A DNA stretch of 24,308 nt. It comes from JACJYC01 sp964558465 (GTDB lineage Bacteria; Bacteroidota; Bacteroidia; Chitinophagales; Saprospiraceae). This document shows positions 7,193-15,104 of the stretch, piece by piece. Within the stretch, counting starts at the first letter, position 1, and each line of letters begins with the position of its first letter. The notes under the pieces were generated by a model, which was given only the letters and a program-made list of their open reading frames with translations, was not told where the DNA came from and did not search any database. Location: contig CAZLEF010000101.1 in NCBI GenBank assembly GCA_964558465.1, forward strand, positions 1 through 24,308. Direction: 5' to 3'. Both the position numbers and the translations under genes were made by a program.

Positions 7193-7942
7193 ATGCACGT
7201 CAAATCCTCGCATCCTCCTCTCTTCGCATCCTCAACTCCCTTGAGGGTCGCCCTCATCGAAGACGAACCCCTCGTCCGCGACCGCCTCCGCGCCCTCATT
7301 GCCGAAGACCCCGACCTTTTTCTGGCCGGCGAATGCGACAACGGAAAACAAGCCATCCGCGAATTACCTGTGCTGAAACCCGACCTGGTTTTTCTGGACA
7401 TTAAAATGCCCGGCGCCAACGGATTTGAGATCCTGACCCAGTTGCCGGCTGGTTTTTGCCCCGCCGTCATTTTTGTCACCGCCTACGACGAATACGCCGT
7501 CAAAGCCTTCGAGGTAGAAGCCTATGACTACCTGCTCAAACCCTTCGACCGGCAGAGGTTCCGACAGGCTGTTTCGAGGGCCAAAAACCGCATTTTAAAA
7601 GAAAAAGAAGAGGCCTTTCCCGATCGGATCCAGTTCAAAAACACCGAAGGCATCCATTGGGTGGATGTTGAAAAAGTGATCTGGATCGACCCGGAAGGAA
7701 ATTACGTCCGCCTGCACACCGACAACGGCATCCGGACCATCCGCAAAACCCTTTCTCAACTCGAAAAATCCCTCGACCCCCGGGTTTTTGTCCGCATTCA
7801 CCGTTCAGCTATCGTCAACCGGGCCCGGATCAGATCCATGAAACACCTGTACCAGGGGGATTATGAGTTGGTGATGGACGACGGCAAACACCTGGTATCG
7901 TCGAAGGGGTACCGGGGGAATGTGCGGGGGCTTTTAGAATAA
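7193..7942 (+). CDS. LytTR-family response regulator
   Basis: A 249-aa protein from ATG 7193. The receiver domain (about 17-130) has the acidic pair in LIEDEP, phospho-acceptor D69 in FLDIKMPG, the Thr in FVTAYDEYAVKAF and the Lys in LLKPFD. A LytTR DNA-binding domain follows (about 150-245; IWIDPEGNYVRLHT, FVRIHRSAIVN). It is the expected partner of the kinase at 6006-7082. Residues 4-16 are encoded by TCGCATCC-like repeat DNA and match no family feature; the family consensus begins at LRVALIEDEP, so TTG 7241 is an alternative start. Probable role: transcription control in response to the kinase. Confidence 0.92.
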   Translation: MHVKSSHPPLFASSTPLRVALIEDEPLVRDRLRALIAEDPDLFLAGECDNGKQAIRELPVLKPDLVFLDIKMPGANGFEILTQLPAGFCPAVIFVTAYDEYAVKAFEVEAYDYLLKPFDRQRFRQAVSRAKNRILKEKEEAFPDRIQFKNTEGIHWVDVEKVIWIDPEGNYVRLHTDNGIRTIRKTLSQLEKSLDPRVFVRIHRSAIVNRARIRSMKHLYQGDYELVMDDGKHLVSSKGYRGNVRGLLE

Positions 7943-7969
7943 TGCCTCAAGCGGAACTACGGCTTCAAC

Positions 7970-8031
7970 TTTTACATTTTACATTTTACATTTTACATTT
8001 TGCATTATAACTTTGATGAAAATGTAAAATG
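7970..8031. repeat. Heptamer array TTTTACA with inverted counterpart
   Basis: Four perfect TTTTACA units (7970-7997) plus TTTTGCA. CATTTTACATTTT at 7989-8001 pairs perfectly with AAAATGTAAAATG at 8019-8031, a 13-bp stem. The 17-nt loop contains TAACTTTG (8008-8015), a perfect -7 box on the plus strand. Confidence 0.75.
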
Positions 8032-8447
8032 CAAAAATCAAAATGTAAAATTCAAAATTGAAAGGCGAAATTTCGGCTTTCAATTTACTTTTCCCTGGCG
8101 GGGGAAGGGTTATGGGGAGGCTCAGGGCAGGCGCCCAATATGTCCGGAAAGCTGCCTTTTCGGGTGTTACAGAAAGAAATTTTTCGTAACTATTTAGACC
8201 TCACACTTCGATTTTCCGGGGTTAATCCGTAGCGCTTTTTCCACCCCATGCCCTTTTCCCATCTCAACCATTTGCACGCTAACCCGTCAGTTTTTCTGTG
8301 ACGTATTTGGCTATGAACTCAATGAAAGCACACGCTCCACCGGTAGAAAGCATCCACTCAATGTTTTCAATCAACTGGTTGCCACCTTCGGTGGATCCAA
8401 CTTCTTGATCGAACCTGAAGGGGGCTAAATATACTTCGCGCCGCCCT

Positions 8448-8466
8448 ACCACGCCCTGGGCGTGGT
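8448..8466. repeat. CCACGCC palindrome, copy b
   Basis: ACCACGCCC-T-GGGCGTGGT, perfect 9-bp inverted repeat with a single central base. Confidence 0.8.
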
Positions 8467-8494
8467 GGTGCATGGGGAATCTCCCAAAAGCGCG

Positions 8495-8511
8495 CCACGC
8501 CCGGGGCGTGG
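8495..8511. repeat. CCACGCC palindrome, copy c
   Basis: CCACGCCC-G-GGGCGTGG, perfect 8-bp inverted repeat, 28 bp after copy b. Confidence 0.8.
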
Positions 8512-8820
8512 AATGCCGCAGGATGGATGGTTTGCCAAAAACCATCCGACGCGCGGTATAATTTACAGTGTCCTCACTGCCTTTAGTGCCCTCAAAAAGA
8601 ATCGCCCAAACTCCGTCCACCGTCCGCAATCCGGGCAATCCCATAGACCATACAAAAAACAATTCCGCACCCGGCGGGTATTTCTGCCGCAATCCGGGCT
8701 TGAAACCGTGTTCCCCTCAAATTACGCAATAAACCGGGGCTTCCAACCTTTCAGGGACAGGCCGTACTTCCCCAGGGATGGTCAATTCCCATGCTATTGG
8801 ACATTTTACCTTTTTGGCAG

Positions 8821-8854
8821 GTGAGAGTGGTGAGAGGGTGAGAGTGGTGAGAAT
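8821..8854. repeat. 17-bp direct repeat
   Basis: GTGAGAGTGGTGAGAGG at 8821-8837 is repeated at 8838-8854 with two changes at its end. Immediately after it are single TCGCATCC-like and AAATCAAC octamer fragments. Confidence 0.65.
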
Positions 8855-8910
8855 CGCATCCTCAAATCAACGTGAGAGGGAGAGAGGAATGATGCCGGTC
8901 AGTTTCTCAA

Positions 8911-8945
8911 ACAATCGAAACAATCGAAACAATCCAACAATCGAA
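8911..8945. repeat. Nonamer array ACAATCGAA
   Basis: Two perfect ACAATCGAA units, then ACAATCCAA and a degenerate CAATCGAAT. Related to the GAATCAATC nonamers at 19705-19772. Confidence 0.65.
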
Positions 8946-8965
8946 TCAATTCTAAAATTCCTCCC

Positions 8966-8973
8966 TAACTTTA
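8966..8973 (+). promoter_or_regulatory. Possible -7 box for the VCBS/UnbV gene
   Basis: TAACTTTA is one base from TAnnTTTG and lies 27 bp upstream of ATG 9001. No -33 TTG is seen. Confidence 0.35.
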
Positions 8974-9000
8974 CCAGGTTGAACAAAACCAGAAAAGAAT

Positions 9001-10746
9001 ATGAAGCGGCTAACTTTCCTCCTGCTCCTGCTGCCATTTGCACTCGCAGCCCAACCCTCCAATTTCGCCGACATTTCCTCCCAGGCCGGCATCAAAAACA
9101 ACGGCAAAAACGTCGGCATCGCCTTCGGTGATTACGACAACGATGGCGACGACGACGCCTATATCTCCCGCCGGGAAGGCGCCAACCTGCTTTACCGGAA
9201 CAACGGCGACCCCACAGGGACAGGCTGCACCTTCACCAACGTGGCCGCTGCAGCAGGCGTCAACTTTTCCGGCAACACCCTGACCGCCGTGTGGGGCGAC
9301 GTGGACAACGACGGCCACCTTGACCTCTTCCTGGCCAACCGCAGCGGCGCCCCCAATATCCTGTACCGCAACAACGGCGATGGAACCTTTGCCGATATCT
9401 CCGCCGCCGCAGGGGTGAATAGCGTCAATGAAACCGTTTCCGCCAATTTTGCCGATGTGAACAACGACGGCTGGATCGACCTCTACCTCGCCAATATCAA
9501 CCAGGAAAATATCCTCTACCGGAACAATGGTAACCCATCGGGGACCGGCGTAACATTTACGGACGTTACCCAGGCAGCCAACGTTTTCGACCCCAAAACC
9601 TCGATGGGCGCCGTCTTCTTTGATTACGACAACGACGGCGACCAGGATCTCTACCTCACCCACGACAGCAACCAGCCCAATATCCTGTACCAAAACGACG
9701 GAACCGGCCATTTTACCGACGTTTCAGCAGCCGCCAACGCCAACTTTGCAGGCCAGGGCATGGGTGTGGACATGGGCGATATCGATAACGACGGCTTCCT
9801 CGATCTCTATATCACCAACCTGTACGACAATGCCCTCCTGCTCAACAACGGCAACGGTACCTTTACCAATATCGCCCAATCCGCCGGCGTCAACGACTAT
9901 GGCATGGGGTGGGGGACCTCCTTCGTGGATTGCGACAACGACGGCCGCCTGGATATCTACCTGGCCAACGATTCCTACTTTTCGCCGTACCCCAACGTGT
10001 TGTACCGCAATCTTGGGGATAATACCTTCTCCAACGTCAGCGCGGGCACGCCCCTGGCCAGCATGTACGCCTCCTACGGCGTCGCCGCCTCCGATATCAA
10101 TCTGGACGGCCTGCCCGATCTGTTTGTAACCAACACGGGTTACGATGGCAACCAGTTGTTCCTCAACCAGAATGTGAATACCAATAACTGGGTATTCATC
10201 AAAACCAGCGGCACGGTCAGCAACCGCGCAGGCATCGGCGCCCGGGTGGAAGTCGAAGCCGGTGGTCAACTGCTGGTAGACGAAGTCTGCGCCGGCTCCG
10301 GGTACGCTTCCCAGAACAGCCTCACCCTTCATTTTGGCCTCGGCCAGGCGGCAGTGCTGGACCGGATCACCGTCAAATGGCCCAGCGGCATGGTCAATGT
10401 GTACGAAAACCTGCCCGTGAACAAGCGCTATACAATAACGGAGGGCAGCGGCGCCGTAACCGCAGTCGATGACCTGCCCGCCGAATTAGAGGAAGTGAAT
10501 GTTTTTCCCAATCCTTTTTCTGGCCAATTGAATGTAGGACTTTTATTAAAAGAAAGCAATAATCTGAAAATCAGTATTTTAGACTTAAATGGTAAAGTCT
10601 TGATTGAATATTATTCAAAAAATATACCGGCAGGAAAATCTATCCTGACCCTGGAAAATCTGAAATTACCCGGCGCGGGGGTATTTTTCCTGCAGTTGGA
10701 AACGGATAAGGGACGGGTGGTGAAAAAATTGATTTTTGAGCCATAG
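9001..10746 (+). CDS. Secreted VCBS/FG-GAP protein with UnbV (CRTAC1-like) domain and T9SS tail
   Basis: A 581-aa secreted protein. Residues 1-17 are a signal peptide with cleavage before QPS. Residues 20-385 contain seven Asp-rich calcium-binding loops of the FG-GAP/VCBS type (for example DYDNDGDDD, DVDNDGHLD, DIDNDGFLD), predicting a beta-propeller. Residues about 395-475 form the ASPIC/UnbV domain (NRAGIGARVEV, LHFGLGQ, VKWPSG). Residues about 497-581 are a type A T9SS sorting domain (VFPNPFSGQL, ISILDLNGKVL, GVFFLQL, KKLIFEP), so the product should be exported by type IX secretion and end on the surface or outside. Such proteins are thought to serve adhesion or extracellular binding; the ligand is unknown. 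The DNA for the tail (about 10530-10640) is notably A+T-rich compared with the rest. Confidence 0.93.
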   Translation: MKRLTFLLLLLPFALAAQPSNFADISSQAGIKNNGKNVGIAFGDYDNDGDDDAYISRREGANLLYRNNGDPTGTGCTFTNVAAAAGVNFSGNTLTAVWGDVDNDGHLDLFLANRSGAPNILYRNNGDGTFADISAAAGVNSVNETVSANFADVNNDGWIDLYLANINQENILYRNNGNPSGTGVTFTDVTQAANVFDPKTSMGAVFFDYDNDGDQDLYLTHDSNQPNILYQNDGTGHFTDVSAAANANFAGQGMGVDMGDIDNDGFLDLYITNLYDNALLLNNGNGTFTNIAQSAGVNDYGMGWGTSFVDCDNDGRLDIYLANDSYFSPYPNVLYRNLGDNTFSNVSAGTPLASMYASYGVAASDINLDGLPDLFVTNTGYDGNQLFLNQNVNTNNWVFIKTSGTVSNRAGIGARVEVEAGGQLLVDEVCAGSGYASQNSLTLHFGLGQAAVLDRITVKWPSGMVNVYENLPVNKRYTITEGSGAVTAVDDLPAELEEVNVFPNPFSGQLNVGLLLKESNNLKISILDLNGKVLIEYYSKNIPAGKSILTLENLKLPGAGVFFLQLETDKGRVVKKLIFEP

Positions 10747-10825
10747 ATTGGAAATTTATAACGGCTGGAGCGAATCTGCCGCAACTTTTCCTGCCTGGCG
10801 CACAGGAAAGGCAAAAATGTACAAT

Positions 10826-10866
10826 TTCCCTTGTGTACTTTGTGATTCCTTTGTGTCTTTGTGGTT
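10826..10866. repeat. CTTTGTG-type interspersed motif
   Basis: Between the convergent genes lies a run with four TTTGTG-containing units (TTGTGTACTTTGTG, CCTTTGTGTC, TTTGTGGTTA). I recall similar blocks as dispersed intergenic sequence in environmental genomes; this was not searched. No terminator hairpin with a T-run is obvious in this 215-bp gap. Confidence 0.4.
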
Positions 10867-10961
10867 AGCAATTTAAATTCGCCACGTTAAATTTTCAGAA
10901 CCCCCGGCGATATCCAAACCTCTTCAAAACCTGCGTGAATGATAGTAAAATAGATTTATCT

Positions 10962-13900
10962 TCAGGAAATAGAAGGCAGTTTCAAAGTAGTAACATATCC
11001 ATCCGAAATTTCCACCTCCAACATCCCTCCAATCTGTTTCGCCCGCATCTCCATATTGGAAAGTCCCAGACCGGTTGTTTTGTAGGTTTTTTCTTCCACC
11101 TGACCGTTATCCCGTATGACCATTTCCAGGCCTGGGCCCAGTTTCCGGATATGCACTTCCACGGAATTGCCGTTGGAGTGTTTGGCGATATTGGTAACGG
11201 CCTCCTTAAAGATCAGGTACAGATTTTGACGGATATGGGAAGGCAGGTTTTTCCTGGGGTCGATCTGGGTGAGCTCAATTTTGTAGCGAAAATCTTTTGG
11301 AGAGAGGGTTTCTTCCGCGTGTTCCCGCATCCGGTCCACAAGGTCCTCCAGTTTATCCTTTCGCGCGTCGATGGCCCAGACGGTATCCCGCATCCTGGAC
11401 ATAGCGCTGCGGCTCAATTCGGCAATTCGCTGTAAACGGGGTTTGTCTTTTTCCGATGCCGTCAGTTCCAGGATCTCCGATTGCATGGCCAGTCCGGAAA
11501 GGGTCGTTCCGACGTCGTCGTGCAGGTCGCTGGAAATCTTGACCCGCATCCGTTCGATCTTCAGGGCCTGCCGCAGGCGGTACTGAAACCAGGCGTACAC
11601 CAATCCCGTTGCGGTAGCCAGACAAAGCAGGTAAAACCACCAGGTTTGCCACCACGGGGGATGCACCAGTATGTCCAGTTTCAGCGTTTGACCCGACCAG
11701 ACCAGGTCAGAATTGCTGGCCCTGATCTCAAGGGTGTAATGCCCCGGATGCATTTTTGGGTAACGGATCACACCATAGTTTTCCATTTTTACCCATTGTT
11801 CGCCTGCTCCCAACATTCGGTATTCCACCCGGTTGGCCAGGGGGGCGCTATACTCTATGGCTGCAACGTCGAAAGAAACTGTGTTTTCGGAATACCGAAG
11901 AGTAAGGGAAGGGATTAAATCGGGATTCAGACCGGAGGGTTGATCGTTGATGCGGATTCCTGTGATCTGTAAAGCCGGGACATAGGGCAACAAGGCGATC
12001 TTTTCCGGATAAAATACATTGAGTCCGTTTACCCCGCCGAACCACATTTCTCCCGATGGGTCGAGGTAATAAGCGTTGGTGTTGAATTCGTTGGCCTGCA
12101 AGCCGTCGACGATGGAAAAACGATGATGCGTTCCTGAATCGGGGTCATACCGCAGGATGCCGCGGTTGCTGCTCAACCACAAATGGCCGGCTTGATCAGG
12201 CAATATTGCGTAGTAATTTTCGGCGGGCAACCCGTCCCGTTTTTCTTCCAGTAAACGGAATTCGAACCCCGTTTTATCTATCCGGCCCAAACCTGAAGAG
12301 GTGGCGACCCAGATGGCGGAACCTCCCTGATCTTCCAGGAAGGCCTTGCAATTTCCGGTTCCGGAAAGATTTTTAACGATCGCTATTCCTGTTGGGGTTT
12401 CCTTGCAAATCAAAAGATCCTCCCCGCTGAATGCGAAATAAATATAACCCTCGTGATCCTGGAAAATTTTGGTGCAGATTTTACCAGACCAGGGCGCAAG
12501 TTCCTGGCAGGGAGCGATCGCGAAGCCGTTTCCATCCTTCAAGAGTTCAAATATGCCGACATAAGTAGCCACCAGCCGCCGGCCTCCGGACAACTGGATG
12601 AGGTCCTGGCCGAAATATGGCAGGTTGCCCGGAATGGGTTGAAAAGTTGATCGGTAGGGCTCATATCGCCAGAGCTTTTTACCGACAACCGCCCAAATCA
12701 ACCCTTCCCGGTCCCGATACAAAGAACTGACCCCGGGTCTGTCTTTTGAAGCAGGATCGGACAAATCATAGGTTTTTTGCCATTTCCAATCTCCCTGTTT
12801 TTCAAAAATATGAACTTTGTCAGTACTGGTCCCGCAAAATACGGACCCCGGCGCACGGGCGGAGATGGAAAGGATAAAATTGCCTTGAAGGGTGGCTTCC
12901 TGTCCGGTTAACAGCGCGGGGAATTTGTTTTTTTGCAGGTTGGTGAAATCCACGCCCCGACCCCAGATGGAGGCCCATAAATTTTGCTGGTCGTCCAGAT
13001 GCAATTCGCGGATATTGTTGCTTCCAATACCGCCAGGTTCCGCAGGGTTGTGGCTAATTTGCCGGATAAATGTCCGGGAGCCGGTATCAAAAACCAGGAT
13101 GCCAAGATCCGGCGTGGAAAGGAAGATGGTGGTTTTGTCGGGGCTTACCAGCGACCAGACCCGGCCGATTCGCCGGCCATTATAGTCCCTGAAATAATTG
13201 GCCGATCGGTTTTGGGGGGCGTAAAAACCGAGGCCGTCATCCGTGCCCATCCAGAAATTGCCGTCCTGGTCTGGCAGGATCTCATTGGTTTTTGCGCCTG
13301 CGGGCTGGTTAAAAAGCGTATCTCTTTTTCCGGAGACGAGGTCCCAGAATTCCACTCCGGGCATCCGGCCGGATCCAAAAAACATGTAGGAGATCAACAG
13401 GAGCCGGTTATTTTTTTCATCCGACCATAGCTTTTGCCGGGCGCCCCTCAGCGGTCCGATGACGGAATCCCGCCGGGCGCCGGGGTCATACAAGTGGAGA
13501 TTGCTTTGATTGGCCTGCGTAGGGGAGGCTGCCTTGAGCCAAATCCGGTTTTTTTGCCGGTCAAAGTGGATCAGGGAATAACCGGTCAGCAGGGTATCGC
13601 CGGCTCGGGTGACGATCTGTTGATATTCCGTGCTGTCGCCCGAACGGATATACCGGTGGAGGCCCCGGTTGGTGGAAAACCATAGGTCGCCTTCAGGGGT
13701 TTCAAAAAAATGACTGGTCACATTGTTGTCCGAACGTTTATCCCGGCTGAGTTGATACGATTTGACCGACTTGCCGTCAAACCGGTTCAGACCTTCGGTT
13801 GAACTGATCCAGGTATATCCGCGGGAATCCTTGTTCAGAAAAGAATTGGTACTCTGCGACAACCCGTTTTCCTGGGTGATATGCCAGAAATAATATTGAC

Positions 13901-13973
13901 GGTCCTGACCGTTCAGTGAAAAACAGGCAAGTAACAAGGCCAGGAGCAGCAGTCGGCAGGTTGTTTTTCCCAT
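10962..13973 (-). CDS. Two-component regulator propeller histidine kinase (Reg_prop / Y_Y_Y / HisKA_3)
   Basis: A 1003-aa sensor kinase. Residues 1-22 form a signal peptide ending LNG-QDR. Residues about 25-690 are a periplasmic double propeller built of Reg_prop repeats (WISSTEGLNRFDG, LWFSTNRGLHRY, FWMGTDDGLGFY, IWVATSSGLGRI, LWLSSNRGILRYD, MWFGGVNGLNVF). A Y_Y_Y domain (about 700-768) and one membrane helix (about 773-795) follow. The cytoplasmic part is HisKA_3 with H818 in SDLHDDVG, then a HATPase with the N box FKEAVTNIAKHS and the G box DNGQ ... TTGLGLSNMEMRA. It lacks the receiver and AraC domains of full hybrid two-component proteins, so a separate regulator is needed; the NarL-type gene at 15105-15743 on the same strand is the obvious candidate. 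In related bacteria such kinases often sense glycans, but no ligand can be read here. Confidence 0.95.
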   Translation of the reverse strand: MGKTTCRLLLLALLLACFSLNGQDRQYYFWHITQENGLSQSTNSFLNKDSRGYTWISSTEGLNRFDGKSVKSYQLSRDKRSDNNVTSHFFETPEGDLWFSTNRGLHRYIRSGDSTEYQQIVTRAGDTLLTGYSLIHFDRQKNRIWLKAASPTQANQSNLHLYDPGARRDSVIGPLRGARQKLWSDEKNNRLLLISYMFFGSGRMPGVEFWDLVSGKRDTLFNQPAGAKTNEILPDQDGNFWMGTDDGLGFYAPQNRSANYFRDYNGRRIGRVWSLVSPDKTTIFLSTPDLGILVFDTGSRTFIRQISHNPAEPGGIGSNNIRELHLDDQQNLWASIWGRGVDFTNLQKNKFPALLTGQEATLQGNFILSISARAPGSVFCGTSTDKVHIFEKQGDWKWQKTYDLSDPASKDRPGVSSLYRDREGLIWAVVGKKLWRYEPYRSTFQPIPGNLPYFGQDLIQLSGGRRLVATYVGIFELLKDGNGFAIAPCQELAPWSGKICTKIFQDHEGYIYFAFSGEDLLICKETPTGIAIVKNLSGTGNCKAFLEDQGGSAIWVATSSGLGRIDKTGFEFRLLEEKRDGLPAENYYAILPDQAGHLWLSSNRGILRYDPDSGTHHRFSIVDGLQANEFNTNAYYLDPSGEMWFGGVNGLNVFYPEKIALLPYVPALQITGIRINDQPSGLNPDLIPSLTLRYSENTVSFDVAAIEYSAPLANRVEYRMLGAGEQWVKMENYGVIRYPKMHPGHYTLEIRASNSDLVWSGQTLKLDILVHPPWWQTWWFYLLCLATATGLVYAWFQYRLRQALKIERMRVKISSDLHDDVGTTLSGLAMQSEILELTASEKDKPRLQRIAELSRSAMSRMRDTVWAIDARKDKLEDLVDRMREHAEETLSPKDFRYKIELTQIDPRKNLPSHIRQNLYLIFKEAVTNIAKHSNGNSVEVHIRKLGPGLEMVIRDNGQVEEKTYKTTGLGLSNMEMRAKQIGGMLEVEISDGYVTTLKLPSIS

Positions 13974-14055
13974 AGCGGGCCGGCGTAATCTGCTGCAAGA
14001 TACTTTATTCCAGGCATCTTTTTTGTTGATTTGAAAGCCGCAACCCTCAAATCAA

Positions 14056-14072
14056 CCACGCGTACCGCGTGG
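14056..14072. repeat. CCACGCG palindrome, copy d (variant)
   Basis: CCACGCG-TAC-CGCGTGG, perfect 7-bp stem. Followed by a second hairpin CAGGC-TCCC-GCCTG (14073-14086) and then TGGCGTGGCACGCAC, the same flank as copies a and e. Confidence 0.75.
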
Positions 14073-14101
14073 CAGGCTCCCGCCTGTGGCGTGGCACGCA
14101 C

Positions 14102-14130
14102 ATCAACAAATCAACAAATCAATAAATCAA
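14102..14130. repeat. Octamer array ATCAACAA
   Basis: ATCAACAA twice, then ATCAATAA and a partial unit, directly to the right of palindrome copy d. Same unit and same order as at 5882-5921. The array ends 12 bp before the stop codon of the unknown gene at 14142. Confidence 0.8.
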
Positions 14131-14141
14131 TGTGCCCACCC

Positions 14142-14744
14142 TTACGTTTCCAAAAAAGTCTGATAACCGCCACAGAACGGCGGACAAGGCTCCGTATCGA
14201 CCAGAAAAATCTCCTCATCGGGCTTGGCTGTACCCGTGAATAAACCAGCGGCGACCAAAGTTTTGATTTTATTGCCGGTATCCAGGGTGACGGTGCAGGG
14301 AAAAAAACAAATCCCCTGGCATCCGGTCTGATCCAGAATCGAACGCAGTTCACCCTCCCTGAACACCGTAGCCCTGAATCCGGCCTCAGGAATACCACTC
14401 TTAACCTCGCGGGAAAGAGCTGTCGCCAGGGTATCATCCAGCGGGTTGGTTAACTTTTGATTCAGATTGGTGAGCAGGCCGTCCTCGATTTCCATGTTCA
14501 GGTCGGCAACAGCGGGCTGGGTCGCTGCCGGATCCGGTACAGGAGCGGTAAAGTGGGAAGTCAGGGTGTTGGAAATACTTGTTTTCACTTCAGCGGGAAT
14601 CAGGGTTTCATCTGCCGGCGCCAGGGTAGTGCGGGCCTTCAGTTCGTTCAGTATTTTTGGCGCCAATACCTTAGATAAGGACTCGGTAAGGGCTTCGATC
14701 ACCATGCTTTTAGCAAGGGATTTGTCGGTAAATCTTCTTTCCAT
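14142..14744 (-). CDS. Unknown protein with regularly spaced cysteines
   Basis: A 200-aa protein that I do not recognise. There is no signal peptide or membrane helix. Residues 1-115 look helical, charged and Thr/Leu-rich (ALTESLSKVLAPKILNEL; NLNQKLTNPLDDTLATAL). The C-terminal part is beta-like and carries all five cysteines at fixed spacing: C142, C146, C150 (CX3CX3C) and C187, C191 (CX3C), each group rich in Gly, Pro and Phe. Metal or iron-sulphur binding, or disulphides, are possibilities only. The gene sits between the response regulator (15105-15743) and the propeller kinase on the same strand, but about 170 bp of repeat DNA separates it from the kinase, so co-transcription is uncertain. 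Codon use and an ATG start at 14744 support it being a real gene. Confidence 0.75.
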   Translation of the reverse strand: MERRFTDKSLAKSMVIEALTESLSKVLAPKILNELKARTTLAPADETLIPAEVKTSISNTLTSHFTAPVPDPAATQPAVADLNMEIEDGLLTNLNQKLTNPLDDTLATALSREVKSGIPEAGFRATVFREGELRSILDQTGCQGICFFPCTVTLDTGNKIKTLVAAGLFTGTAKPDEEIFLVDTEPCPPFCGGYQTFLET

Positions 14745-14783
14745 GACAATAGTTTATTTATGATTGATTAGATTGTCCGAAGG

Positions 14784-14818
14784 ACTCTCCATAGGCCCAT
14801 AGGGCTCCTATGGAGAGT
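14784..14818. repeat. 12-bp perfect hairpin
   Basis: ACTCTCCATAGG (14784-14795) pairs with CCTATGGAGAGT (14807-14818). The 11-nt loop contains CCCATAGGG, itself palindromic. No T-run follows on either strand, so this is not a standard terminator. Pieces of the same sequence (TCTCCATAGGA, CCTTCGGAC) recur at 19638-19670. Confidence 0.75.
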
Positions 14819-15004
14819 TCCATGAACCTTTGGAGATTCGATTGATTCGTCATACCGCGGCTCGGAACCCGCCTGGGACCCGAAAGCATGGACGGGATCT
14901 TTCCGGCCTCTTAAGGACTGATCGGGCAGGGCTTGTATTGGTTGATCTGTTGATTGATCCAAAAGCCCCCTCGGGGAGGAACGGCGTTTCGAATCAACAG
15001 ATTC

Positions 15005-15060
15005 TCGCATCCTCGCATCCTCGCATCCTCGCATCCTCGCATCCTCGCATCCTCGCATCC
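15005..15060. repeat. Octamer array TCGCATCC x7 (perfect)
   Basis: Seven identical 8-bp units with no substitutions, then palindrome copy e two bases later. The same octamer starts the array at 5791. Confidence 0.95.
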
Positions 15061-15061
15061 T

Positions 15062-15078
15062 CCACGCCTGTGGCGTGG
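15062..15078. repeat. CCACGCC palindrome, copy e
   Basis: CCACGCC-TGT-GGCGTGG, perfect 7-bp stem with a 3-nt loop, followed by CACGCAC as in copies a and d. It lies 27 bp from the stop codon of the response regulator. Confidence 0.85.
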
Positions 15079-15104
15079 CACGCACTTCCTCATATCCTCC
15101 TCCC

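Larger units (their letters stand above)
7943..9000. other. 1-kb non-coding region full of simple repeats and palindromes
   Basis: No convincing gene. In order it holds a heptamer array with inverted partner (7970-8031), a G-rich block near 8096-8135, two CCACGCC palindromes (8448-8466 and 8495-8511), a 17-bp direct repeat (8821-8854) followed by single fragments of the TCGCATCC and AAATCAAC octamers (8855-8871), and a nonamer array (8911-8945). Open frames of 65-137 codons here show no domain and cover the palindromes. Confidence 0.6.
14745..15104. other. Repeat-rich intergenic region
   Basis: A 360-bp gap with no supportable gene. It contains the 12-bp stem hairpin 14784-14818, a CCCCTCGGGG mini-hairpin near 14968, seven perfect octamers at 15005-15060 and palindrome copy e at 15062-15078. 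Confidence 0.6.

Noticed and set aside
8279..8692. 137-codon minus-strand open frame
   Set aside because: It spans both CCACGCC palindromes and has no signal, domain or promoter; the open frame is probably chance in G/C-rich repeat DNA, although its last 50 residues look more protein-like than the rest.
14784..14818. Intrinsic transcription terminator
   Set aside because: The stem is strong but no T-run follows it on either strand, so it is listed only as a hairpin repeat.
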